Positions 16,733-24,855 of a DNA stretch of 33,277 nt are shown piece after piece. Position 1 is the first letter of the stretch. Each line of letters opens with the position of its first letter. Source of the DNA: Pegethrix bostrychoides GSE-TBD4-15B (GTDB lineage Bacteria; Cyanobacteriota; Cyanobacteriia; Elainellales; Elainellaceae). Location: positions 1 through 33,277 of the forward strand of contig JAHHHV010000031.1 of NCBI GenBank assembly GCA_019359155.1, written 5' to 3'. Under the pieces are notes generated by a model, which made no database searches, was not told where the DNA came from, and saw only the letters and a list, made by a program, of their open reading frames with translations. Made by a program: the position numbers and the translations under genes.

Positions 16733-17056
16733 ATGATTATCTCCGACCTGAACCACTTGGAAGTGATCTCTGCTGGCGCATCTGTTGAAGGTGGCTCGAT
16801 TGTCAGAAGCTATACTCAATTCGACAAAATCAGCATTGACTTCAACTCTAAGAACAACTTTGCAACCAACGTCAACTCACCCAAAACCTTCAGCAACAGT
16901 GCTTCTGCTGGTGCGAAGGGCGATGCGATCAACAACACCTACTTCCCCTCCTATTCGTTCACCAAAGCTGATACGGTTGCTGTCACCGAGCTAGGCGGCG
17001 GCTCCTTCTCGGCTAGCACCTCGGCTGCTGTGATCAACTTCATCCCTTTCTACTAA
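16733..17056 (+). CDS. Candidate secreted small protein 2 with double-glycine leader
   Basis: This 107-residue protein has a canonical leader, MIISDLNHLE to VEGG, with Gly20-Gly21 as the inferred HetC/C39 cleavage site. GAGG lies 8 nt before the ATG. The mature part of 86 residues has no cysteine and is rich in Ser, Asn, Ala, Thr and aromatic residues. It contains SNSASAGAKGDAINN and GGGSFSASTSAA and ends in hydrophobic VINFIPFY. No enzyme or bacteriocin family is recognised. Alternating small polar and aromatic residues could suit a beta-rich or amyloid-like secreted protein, as proposed for the GG-leader EbfG biofilm proteins of Synechococcus elongatus; this is only an analogy. The gene is flanked by its own palindrome and a strong terminator. 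Confidence 0.85.
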   Translation: MIISDLNHLEVISAGASVEGGSIVRSYTQFDKISIDFNSKNNFATNVNSPKTFSNSASAGAKGDAINNTYFPSYSFTKADTVAVTELGGGSFSASTSAAVINFIPFY

Positions 17057-17144
17057 ACCAGTTTTAGTTGAAATTAGCTCAATTTCGGTTGAGTCAGCAT
17101 TGCTTGAAGACCCGCAGCTCAGTTGACTGATCGAGATGGGAACT

Positions 17145-17186
17145 GCACTGAAAGCTCTATCAAGATGGGCTTTCAGTGCTTTTATT
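17145..17186 (+). terminator. Rho-independent terminator after peptide gene 2
   Basis: A perfect 11-bp stem has arms GCACTGAAAGC and GCTTTCAGTGC and a 13-nt loop, followed by TTTTATT. It is the strongest terminator in the window. Confidence 0.92.
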
Positions 17187-17245
17187 ACCCTCACCGACTA
17201 GATTTAGGCTAGGGTAGTTGCTTCACGTTATTTAGAGCAGAAATC

Positions 17246-17578
17246 ATGCAGAGTAGCTTATTGATTGCAGACTTAGACTATCTAGAAGCAGCCGCTGAGA
17301 TGAGCCAGATTACAGCAGGCTACGTTTGGGTTAGCACGAGCACATCGGCTGGCTCTGGTTTCAGCAATGCCAACGCAGCCGCATTGGCGCTTGGCGCTAA
17401 AACTAGCACTAACACCCAGACGTTTGCTCAGGTTCAGAATTATCAAAACTTCTCGTTTAGTCGTGCTATGGCGACAGCTAGCGCCTCCGCCCAAAACGGC
17501 AGCAGCGGCGGCAGAGCCTCGTCTACCAGCATGACGCTCTCGTTTTCTAGCGGATCTTTCTCAAGCTGGAATCCTTGA
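17246..17578 (+). CDS. Candidate secreted small protein 3 with double-glycine-like leader
   Basis: This 110-residue protein has a leader (1-25) that aligns with the other two after a four-residue extension: LLIADLDYLE, then ITAG, with cleavage inferred after Gly25 (Ala-Gly rather than Gly-Gly). The mature part is 85 residues without cysteine. It is very rich in Ser, Ala, Gly and Asn, with segments such as TSTSAGSGFSNANAAALALG and AQNGSSGGRASSTS, and ends FSSGSFSSWNP. No conserved domain is recognised. No copy of the TGCCA-N3-TGGCA palindrome precedes it and the ribosome site is weak, so it may be controlled differently or rely on read-through from gene 2. The parvulin-like gene follows 74 nt later. 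Confidence 0.78.
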   Translation: MQSSLLIADLDYLEAAAEMSQITAGYVWVSTSTSAGSGFSNANAAALALGAKTSTNTQTFAQVQNYQNFSFSRAMATASASAQNGSSGGRASSTSMTLSFSSGSFSSWNP

Positions 17579-17652
17579 TTCATGGGTAAAACCAATGAGA
17601 TAATAATTTGGCGTACTGCATGCGCCATTTAGGATGCGGAAAGGTGAGTTCT

Positions 17653-18384
17653 GTGAGTATACTGCTTGAACCAAACACTGTCATAGAGTTCTTGAAGCGA
17701 GAGATTCAAATTAAGGAGATCTGTCAAGAAATCTTGTCTAGACAAGCGATTGTTAGGGCATCTGAAGCTCGAGGCATTATCGTAACGCCTGAGGAAATTC
17801 AGGCTGAAGCAGATCGCCAACGATACCAGAATCGACTGGAGAGTGCAGCAGATACGCTAAATTGGCTAGAAGAACAGCTCATCACCCCAGCAGACTGGGA
17901 GGCAGGCATCCGAGAAGCGCTGCTGAGTCAGAAGCTAGCAGAAGATCTGTTTGGCCGTGAAGTCAGTCGATATTTTGCAGAACATCGGCTCGACTTTGAG
18001 CAGATCTTGCTTTACAAAATTACTGTTCCCTACGAACAGCTCGCGCAGGAGTTGTTTTATCAAATTGAGGAAAATGAGCTGAGCTTCTACGAGGCCGCGC
18101 ACCTCTATGAAATAGATCAGCAGCGTCGGCTACAGTGCGGCTATGAGGGCAAGCTTTACCGCTGGAGCCTGAAACCTGAAGTTGCATCGGTTGTCTTTGC
18201 AGCCAGATTGGGAGAGGTAATTGGCCCTTTGCAAGTTGGGCAGACCTATATGCTGTTGAAGGTAGAAGAGTTTGTAGCAGCGGAATTAACGCCAGAGATT
18301 CGCCAAGAAATCATCCACCGGCTATTTCAGGAGTGGCTAGCAACCGAGCTGAACTATCTCATTCATCACGAAGGTTTGGCATGA
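17653..18384 (+). CDS. Parvulin/SurA-like peptidyl-prolyl isomerase, no signal peptide
   Basis: The GTG at 17653 is preferred because AAGG lies 8 nt before it; a TTG start 15 codons upstream has no ribosome site. The 243-residue product has a SurA-N-like helical part (about 1-105; 'AIVRASEARGIIVTPEEIQAEAD', 'WLEEQLITPADWEAGI') and then a diverged PpiC fold (about 110-215; LSFYEAAHLYEID, 'FAARLGEVIGPLQVGQTYMLLKVEEF'). There is no signal peptide or lipobox, so it should stay in the cytoplasm. Several usual PpiC glycines are missing (CGYEGKLYRW in place of the GG-G-G motif). Placed after the leader-peptide genes, it may be a chaperone that keeps the precursors unfolded for HetC. Isomerase activity is uncertain. 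Confidence 0.8.
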   Translation: MSILLEPNTVIEFLKREIQIKEICQEILSRQAIVRASEARGIIVTPEEIQAEADRQRYQNRLESAADTLNWLEEQLITPADWEAGIREALLSQKLAEDLFGREVSRYFAEHRLDFEQILLYKITVPYEQLAQELFYQIEENELSFYEAAHLYEIDQQRRLQCGYEGKLYRWSLKPEVASVVFAARLGEVIGPLQVGQTYMLLKVEEFVAAELTPEIRQEIIHRLFQEWLATELNYLIHHEGLA

Positions 18385-18476
18385 TATCGCTCGATTGCTA
18401 GATAGGCATCACCTGAATATCTTAAAATTGTCTCGACATGCTTAGCGGTTTTGCTGTCGCGTATCTTGGTTGTGAG

Positions 18477-18677
18477 CTAAAGCAGTGTGAGGTAGGTAGC
18501 AACGTCTTGCCAATCCCAGTTGTAAACCGTTAATCCTGCTCTCTCTGCTGCTGTTGTCCCACTCCGACTGCGCCATATCCAGTTGAAGTAACTCACTACC
18601 AACCGTACCCTCATCTGAGTTCGACTCCATATTTGACTAAACTTGTTCTGCCGCCCATGAAACTGCCCCGACGGCAC
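18477..18677 (-). pseudogene. Remnant of a DDE/IS1-like transposase C-terminus
   Basis: A 66-codon open frame on the minus strand contains 'VVSYFNWIWRSRSGTTAAERAGL' and ends NWDWQDVATYLTLL. This resembles the 'NW.wrHsr..tTaAqrAGLt...W.w.d..tY' tail of cyanobacterial IS1-type transposases. The DDE catalytic core is not present upstream, and no inverted terminal repeats were seen. It is a decayed fragment at the junction between the secretion locus and the fermentation cluster. The family call is from memory of the motif and is moderate. Confidence 0.45.
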
Positions 18678-18699
18678 GCCGCAGATCCCATTGATACGC

Positions 18700-19594
18700 T
18701 CTAAGCATTAGCTAATAGTCACTTTATAGTAATAAATTTATTCCTGTTTACGTTATTTTTGTATTCAAATAAATTTAATAAGCATATCTCTTCGATTACT
18801 ACTTCTTCACTAAAACCTTTTCAATCAGTGAAAATTTTTGCTCTGACGCCGCTATGTATTTCGTTCCTCATTATGCATCTCTCCCTTCTGCCAAGAGTTT
18901 ATTCTTCCCGCTTCTCGGCGAGGTTGAACAGCTACAGATTACTTCAATCTTCGTCACCTGTTATTCCTGTTATTCCTATGATTCGCTGTAACACTCTTGT
19001 AACGGCAGTTGTAGTATATTCGCCAACAGCATCTTTTTTAGGGGAAGGTAAGCTGCACGGCAACAGCCCAGAGCCTTCAACCACGCTGTCCGCTTAAAGC
19101 CAATGTCACTGAATGGCCTCTCCTATCCTAGCGATCTCAGTGCCCCAAACAAGACCGTTACATCGCGGTTCCATAGTTACTCCAAGTAAAAGATTGCAGA
19201 CTACTCACGCTCGACGCATATTCTAAAGAAATCATAAAATCTTGTGAATAGATATAGCTTTATACGCGACCCTGCCTCATCACAATAAGTTGGCGGAAGA
19301 TCACTGTAATAACTCAGGGGAAGATGGCAAAAATAAGCTCTCAACCCCAAAAAAGCATTGTATAATTAGCGGGTGTATACAAAATCAATCAATATGGAGT
19401 TGCATCTAAATCTCTGGAAATTCTTTTAGCAACCTTGATGGTGCGTTTTGCTTAACCAAAGAAAAACCAGAACTTCAAGGTTCAATATCTACAAATTTAT
19501 TCTGTAAAGCTTGATACTAACGGGCATGACGCGGGAATGTTTAAAGGAAAATTAAAGATTTATATTGCCTCGACAGCTAATGGAGTAAATTGAC
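18700..19594 (+). promoter_or_regulatory. Long upstream region of adhE
   Basis: About 0.9 kb of AT-richer sequence has no gene I can support; a 112-codon open frame at 18759-19097 looks random. A consensus -10 box, TATAAT, lies at 19361-19366, with the 8-bp palindrome TGTATACA at 19374-19381 at or next to the expected start of transcription. This would leave a 5' leader of about 220 nt before adhE. A long leader and isolated promoter suit a gene switched on by anoxia or darkness, but no known redox-regulator site was recognised. GGAG precedes the adhE ATG. Confidence 0.5.
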
Positions 19595-22333
19595 ATGGAA
19601 GTTAAAACGCTTGCAGATCTGCAAACCCTCCTTCAACAGGTGGTCGTAGCCCAGGAACAGTACGCAACTTACACGCAGGTACAGGTTGATCAGGTCTTCA
19701 AGAAAGTTGCTCAGGCAGCGAATTTAGCCCGTCTTCCCCTTGCAAAGCTTGCTGTTGCAGAAACTGGAATGGGGATCGTGGAAGATAAGGTGATTAAAAA
19801 TCACTTCGCCTCAGAAATTATCTACAACAAATATAAGGATGAGAAAACCTGCGGGTTAATCGAAGACGATCATGCCTTTGGTATTCAAAAAGTTGCCGAA
19901 CCTCTGGGAGTCTTGGCGGGCATTGTGCCCACCACCAACCCTACTTCAACCACCATCTTCAAAGCTCTGATTGCTCTCAAAACCCGTAACGCCATCATTT
20001 TTTCGCCGCATCCCCGCGCTAAACAATGCACCGTGGAGGCGGCGAAAATTCTGTTAAAGGCGGCAATTGCCGCAGGTGCTCCCGATCACATCATCGGCTG
20101 GATTGACGAACCTACCCTGGAACTCTCACAGGCATTGATGCAACACCCCGACATCAAGCTGATTCTGGCTACCGGGGGGCCAGGGATGGTGCGCGCTGCC
20201 TACTCGTCAGGGCATCCCTCTCTGGGCGTGGGGGCGGGCAATACCCCAGCAGTGATTGACGAAACCGCAGATATCCAAACCGCCGTCAGTTCGATTCTGC
20301 TCAGCAAAACCTTTGACAACGGCATGATCTGCGCTTCAGAGCAGTCAGTCGTGGTGGTGGATTCGGTGTATGAAGCGGTGAGACAGGAGTTTATCTGTCG
20401 CGGGGCACAGTTTTTGAATCCGAGCGATCGCCAAAAGCTGGCTCAGGTCATTCTCAAAGATGGCCACCTAAATGCGGCCATTGTGGGGCAACCCGTCCCC
20501 ACCATTGCGGCCTTGGCGGGCATTGACCTGCATCAGCGTCCCGATGGCGGCACCGACGATAACTACTGTGCCCTGCCGATCATGCCCAAAGTGCTGATTG
20601 GAGAAGTCTCAGACGTGAACGCCGACGAGCCTTTTGCCTACGAAAAACTCTCCCCCATTTTGGGCATGTATCGTGCCGCTGACTTTGCCGATGCTGTGAC
20701 TAAAGCAGAGCAGTTGGTCAGCTTTGGCGGCCAGGGGCACACCTCGGTGCTGTACACTGCGACCTCCAATCAGGCTCACCAAACCCATTTTCGAGGACAG
20801 ATGAAAACCGGGCGCGTATTGATTAATATGCCTGCGGCACAGGGGGCAATTGGAGACTTATATAATTTCCGGCTCGATCCGTCTCTGACCCTGGGCTGTG
20901 GCTCTTGGGGTGGCAACACCATTTCCGAAAACGTCTCGGTGCGCCATTTGCTCAATATCAAATCCATTACCGAGCGGCGCGAGAACATGCTGTGGTTCCG
21001 CGTGCCACCCAAAATCTACTTTAAGCATGGTGCATTGCCCGTTGCGTTGGGCGATCTCAAGGGCAAGCAGCGGGCATTTATTGTGACGGATAGACCACTG
21101 TTTGACTTGGGTCTGGTGGATCAAATTACGACGGTTCTAGATGCATTGCACATCCAACACGATATCTTCCACGATGTCGAACCCGATCCCACGCTTTCCA
21201 ATATCAATCAGGGGTTAGCGCAACTGCGCCGCCATCACCCCGATGTGATTATTGCCTTGGGGGGCGGGTCACCGATGGATGCCGCCAAGATCATGTGGCT
21301 GATGTATGAGCAGCCCGATGTGGAATTTGAAGGCTTGGCGATGCGGTTTATGGATATTCGCAAGCGCGTCTATGAACTGCCTGCACTGGGGCAAAAGGCG
21401 ATACTGGTCGCAATTCCCACCACATCGGGCACGGGTTCAGAAGTCACCCCGTTTGCGGTAGTCACAGATGATAGTGTAGGCATCAAATATCCCCTGGCCG
21501 ATTACGCGCTCACTCCTAGTATGGCGATCGTCGATCCGGCGCTGGTGCTGGAAATGCCCAAGGGCTTGACTGCCTTTGGCGGCATTGACGCCCTGACCCA
21601 CGCCTTAGAATCCTACGTTTCGGTATTTTCGACGGACTTTACCAGCGGACTGGCGCTGGAGGCGATTGCCCTGCTGTTTGAATACTTGCCCCGTGCCTAC
21701 CAAAACGGCAGCAGCGATCCCGAAGCCCGCGAAAAGGTTCACTATGCCGCCACGATTGCAGGGATGTCGTTTGCCAATGCGTTTTTAGGAATTTGTCATT
21801 CTCTAGCCCATAAATTGGGATCGAGTTTCCATATTGCACATGGGTTAGCCAACGCCTTGATGATCTCCCATGTGATTCGCTACAACGCGACGGATATTCC
21901 GTTTAAGCAGGCGATTTTCTCGCAATATAAATATCCCGATGCCAAAATGCGGTATGCCCAAATCGCCGATCGTCTCGACTTGGGAGGCAACAGCCCAGAT
22001 GATAAAGTAAATCGACTGATTTACGCCGTTGAAGATCTCAAACATCGCTTGCAGATTCCCACCAATATCCGAGAGCTAGTTCCCGATGACCAACGCTTTT
22101 ATGGAGCGTTGGAAGAATTGGCAGAACAGGCGTTTGATGATCAATGCACCGGTGCGAACCCCCGTTATCCTCTCATCCAAGACCTGGCAGAACTCTACCG
22201 CGCTGCCTACGAAGGGATTGCACCCTTTTTGAGTAGCGCCCCCACGACCGATCTCAAGGGAGCACTCTACAGCCAGTTGAATGCGCTTTATCACCAATCG
22301 CCCAATCTCTTGGAGGCGAACGCGACTCCATGA
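19595..22333 (+). CDS. adhE: Bifunctional acetaldehyde/alcohol dehydrogenase AdhE
   Basis: This 912-residue enzyme turns acetyl-CoA into acetaldehyde and then ethanol, using two NADH. The N-terminal CoA-acylating aldehyde dehydrogenase (about 1-440) has its catalytic Cys at 246 in NGMICASEQS, plus GAGNTPAVID and the 'PTTNPTSTTIFKALIAL' segment. The C-terminal iron alcohol dehydrogenase (about 455-870) has ALGGGSPMDAAK for NADH and keeps the metal ligands: Asp and His in GGIDALTHALESY, and two His in 'GICHSLAHKLGSSFHIAHG'. Length is close to the E. coli enzyme (891). AdhE forms filaments called spirosomes in other bacteria. pflB follows 100 nt later, so acetyl-CoA made from pyruvate by PflB can be reduced directly. 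Confidence 0.97.
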   Translation: MEVKTLADLQTLLQQVVVAQEQYATYTQVQVDQVFKKVAQAANLARLPLAKLAVAETGMGIVEDKVIKNHFASEIIYNKYKDEKTCGLIEDDHAFGIQKVAEPLGVLAGIVPTTNPTSTTIFKALIALKTRNAIIFSPHPRAKQCTVEAAKILLKAAIAAGAPDHIIGWIDEPTLELSQALMQHPDIKLILATGGPGMVRAAYSSGHPSLGVGAGNTPAVIDETADIQTAVSSILLSKTFDNGMICASEQSVVVVDSVYEAVRQEFICRGAQFLNPSDRQKLAQVILKDGHLNAAIVGQPVPTIAALAGIDLHQRPDGGTDDNYCALPIMPKVLIGEVSDVNADEPFAYEKLSPILGMYRAADFADAVTKAEQLVSFGGQGHTSVLYTATSNQAHQTHFRGQMKTGRVLINMPAAQGAIGDLYNFRLDPSLTLGCGSWGGNTISENVSVRHLLNIKSITERRENMLWFRVPPKIYFKHGALPVALGDLKGKQRAFIVTDRPLFDLGLVDQITTVLDALHIQHDIFHDVEPDPTLSNINQGLAQLRRHHPDVIIALGGGSPMDAAKIMWLMYEQPDVEFEGLAMRFMDIRKRVYELPALGQKAILVAIPTTSGTGSEVTPFAVVTDDSVGIKYPLADYALTPSMAIVDPALVLEMPKGLTAFGGIDALTHALESYVSVFSTDFTSGLALEAIALLFEYLPRAYQNGSSDPEAREKVHYAATIAGMSFANAFLGICHSLAHKLGSSFHIAHGLANALMISHVIRYNATDIPFKQAIFSQYKYPDAKMRYAQIADRLDLGGNSPDDKVNRLIYAVEDLKHRLQIPTNIRELVPDDQRFYGALEELAEQAFDDQCTGANPRYPLIQDLAELYRAAYEGIAPFLSSAPTTDLKGALYSQLNALYHQSPNLLEANATP

Positions 22334-22433
22334 CGCTGACCCAACAGATCCCCTCTCATCTTGGCGATCTGCTTCAGCTTGTCCAGTTCAATACCTCTAA
22401 ATACCTCTTCAAATTCCCTAAAGGAGCGAACCT

Positions 22434-24731
22434 ATGAGCACAGTTATGAGTCCTGTTGCGACCACCGAAGCCAAGTCGTTTACCGGCTTTACTGGTGCGC
22501 CAGTAAATGTTGGATGGGCTGGATTTAAGCCCGGAGCTTGGACGCAAGAAATCAATGTTCAAGATTTTATTCAGCGCAACTATACGCCCTACGCAGGCAA
22601 TGCCAATTTTTTGTCTGCTGCGAGCGACCGCACCCAAACCCTCTGGGGGCAGGTGCTGGAGTTAATGCAGGCAGAACGCGAAAACGGCATCCTGGATGTC
22701 GATACCCAAGTGCCCACAGGCATCACCGCCCATGCTCCCGGCTATTTGAATCGGGAGTTAGAGCAGATCGTTGGCCTCCAAACTGATCGCCCTTTGAAGC
22801 GGGCAATTATGCCCTTGGGCGGCATCCGCGTGGTGGAATCCGGACTCAAAGCCTATGGCTACGAACTCGATCCGCAGACCCGCGAAACTTTCACGAAGTA
22901 TCGTAAAACCCACAACGATGGCGTATTCGATGCCTATACCCGCGAAATGCGACTCGCGCGGCATTCCGGCATCATTACCGGCCTCCCCGACTCCTACGGA
23001 CGGGGACGGATTATTGGCGATTATCGGCGGGTGGCCCTGTATGGAGTCGATCGGCTGATTGAAGACAAAAAGGCCCAGCAAACCTCCCTGGAAGTCGATG
23101 TCATCGATGAGGCGGTGATCCAGCAGCGAGAAGAGATTTCGGAGCAAATTAGGGCACTCTTGGAACTCAAAGCGATGGCCGCCAGCTATGGTTTTGAGCT
23201 GGGCCGTCCCGCCAGCACTGGCCAAGAAGCCGTGCAGTGGACTTACTTTGCCTACCTAGCAGCGGTGAAAGAGCAAAATGGTGCGGCCATGTCGCTGGGG
23301 CGCGTTTCCACCTTTCTAGACATTTATTTTGAGCGCGATTTGCGCAACGGCACCGCCACCGAAGCTAGCCTACAGGAATTGATCGACCACTTTGTGATGA
23401 AGCTGCGCATGGTGCGATTTTTACGCACCCCCGACTACAACGCCCTATTTTCTGGTGACCCCACCTGGGTGACTGAATCGATCGGCGGCATGGGCGCAGA
23501 CGGACGCACGTTGGTGACGAAGACCAGTTTCCGCTTCCTGCAAACGCTATATACCCTGGGTGCAGCCCCCGAACCCAACCTCACCGTATTGTGGTCTGAA
23601 GCCCTGCCAGCTCCGTTTAAGCAGTTTTGCGCCCAGGTCTCGGCAGATACTAGCTCGGTGCAGTACGAAAACGATGATTTAATGCGCCCCTTTTGGGGAG
23701 ATGACTATGCGATCGCCTGCTGCGTCTCTGCCATGCGGGTCGGCAAGCAAATGCAGTTTTTTGGAGCACGGGTCAATCTAGCGAAGTGCTTACTCTACGC
23801 CATCAACGGCGGTAAAGATGAAAAGTCGGGTGAGCAGATCGCTCCTGCCTTTGCCCCCGTTACAGGCGACTATCTGGATCATGCCGAGGTGATGACCAAG
23901 TTTAAGCAGATGGTTGCATGGTTAGCGAAGACCTATGTGAACACCTTGAATGTGATTCACTACATGCATGACAAATACTGCTATGAACGGATTGAAATGG
24001 CGCTGCATGATCGAGATATTCTACGCACGATGGCCTGTGGCATTGCCGGGTTGTCAGTCGTAACCGATGCGCTATCGGCGATCCAATTTGCCCAGGTCAA
24101 GGTAATTCGCAACGAACAGGGCTTGGCGGTCGATTATGAGATTGACGGCGACTTTCCTAAGTACGGCAATAACGATGATCAGGTGGATCAGATTGCGATT
24201 GAGCTAGTGGAACTGTTTATGGATGAGATTCGCAAACACAAAACCTATCGCAATGCAGTCCCCACCCAGTCGGTATTGACCATTACCTCCAACGTTGTCT
24301 ACGGCAAAAAAACGGGCAATACCCCCGATGGGCGTAAAGCGGGAGAGCCTTTTGCCCCTGGTGCTAACCCCATGCATGGACGCGACACCAAAGGCGCGAT
24401 TGCCTCACTGGCTTCGGTCTCTAAATTGCCCTACCAGCATGCCCAAGATGGCATCTCCAACACCTTTTCGATTGTGCCTACGGCTCTGGGCAAAACCGAG
24501 GGCGATCGGATTGACAATCTCGTGCAAATGCTGGATGGCTACTTCCACGATCACGGTCATCATCTCAACGTCAATGTTCTCAGCCGCGAAACCCTGTTGG
24601 ATGCCATGGATCATCCCGAACAGTATCCCCAGCTTACCATTCGCGTATCGGGCTATGCTGTCAATTTCATCAAACTCACCCGCGAACAACAGTTGGATGT
24701 GATTAACCGCACCTTTCACGAACAGTTCTAG
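22434..24731 (+). CDS. pflB: Pyruvate formate-lyase PflB
   Basis: This 765-residue glycyl-radical enzyme splits pyruvate plus CoA into acetyl-CoA and formate under anoxia. The paired active-site cysteines are Cys429-Cys430 in AIACCVSAM. The radical glycine is Gly740 in [10 protein letters not shown], 25 residues before the C-terminus, as in the family. The segment [20 protein letters not shown] and the start '[20 protein letters not shown]' also match. AAGGAG stands 8 nt before the ATG. It needs the activase encoded next (pflA). The enzyme is oxygen-sensitive once activated, so activity is expected only in dark, anoxic conditions such as a mat at night. Confidence 0.97.
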   Translation: MSTVMSPVATTEAKSFTGFTGAPVNVGWAGFKPGAWTQEINVQDFIQRNYTPYAGNANFLSAASDRTQTLWGQVLELMQAERENGILDVDTQVPTGITAHAPGYLNRELEQIVGLQTDRPLKRAIMPLGGIRVVESGLKAYGYELDPQTRETFTKYRKTHNDGVFDAYTREMRLARHSGIITGLPDSYGRGRIIGDYRRVALYGVDRLIEDKKAQQTSLEVDVIDEAVIQQREEISEQIRALLELKAMAASYGFELGRPASTGQEAVQWTYFAYLAAVKEQNGAAMSLGRVSTFLDIYFERDLRNGTATEASLQELIDHFVMKLRMVRFLRTPDYNALFSGDPTWVTESIGGMGADGRTLVTKTSFRFLQTLYTLGAAPEPNLTVLWSEALPAPFKQFCAQVSADTSSVQYENDDLMRPFWGDDYAIACCVSAMRVGKQMQFFGARVNLAKCLLYAINGGKDEKSGEQIAPAFAPVTGDYLDHAEVMTKFKQMVAWLAKTYVNTLNVIHYMHDKYCYERIEMALHDRDILRTMACGIAGLSVVTDALSAIQFAQVKVIRNEQGLAVDYEIDGDFPKYGNNDDQVDQIAIELVELFMDEIRKHKTYRNAVPTQSVLTITSNVVYGKKTGNTPDGRKAGEPFAPGANPMHGRDTKGAIASLASVSKLPYQHAQDGISNTFSIVPTALGKTEGDRIDNLVQMLDGYFHDHGHHLNVNVLSRETLLDAMDHPEQYPQLTIRVSGYAVNFIKLTREQQLDVINRTFHEQF

Positions 24732-24793
24732 CCCGATCTAGCCCCAAGAGATCCAATTCAGGAATTAATCGTTCCGTTAATTGTGTCTGCGTA

Positions 24794-24832
24794 ATACCTC
24801 GAAGATTGAACGATATTCAGTCTTCGAGGTAT
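24794..24832 (+). promoter_or_regulatory. Long hairpin between pflB and pflA
   Basis: A perfect 12-bp inverted repeat has arms ATACCTCGAAGA and TCTTCGAGGTAT and extends inward by five more pairs (one G-T) to a 5-nt loop, CGATA. It lies 62 nt after the pflB stop and 24 nt before the pflA ATG. The only purine-rich candidate ribosome site (AGGAG, 24833-24837) directly abuts its foot. There is no T-run, so it is more likely an mRNA processing, stability or expression-ratio element than a plain terminator. Confidence 0.7.
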
Positions 24833-24855
24833 AGGAGTGAATTCACCTTTTAACT

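Noticed and set aside
14210-18384. Lanthipeptide or other modified-peptide (RiPP) cluster
   Set aside because: The leaders suit C39 export, but the precursors have no cysteine and no LanM, radical SAM, YcaO or lasso enzyme gene is present.
18759-19097. 112-codon plus-strand open frame before adhE
   Set aside because: The composition (Ser/Leu/Ile-rich, no domain) looks like translated AT-rich DNA, there is no ribosome site, and it overlaps the probable adhE upstream control region.
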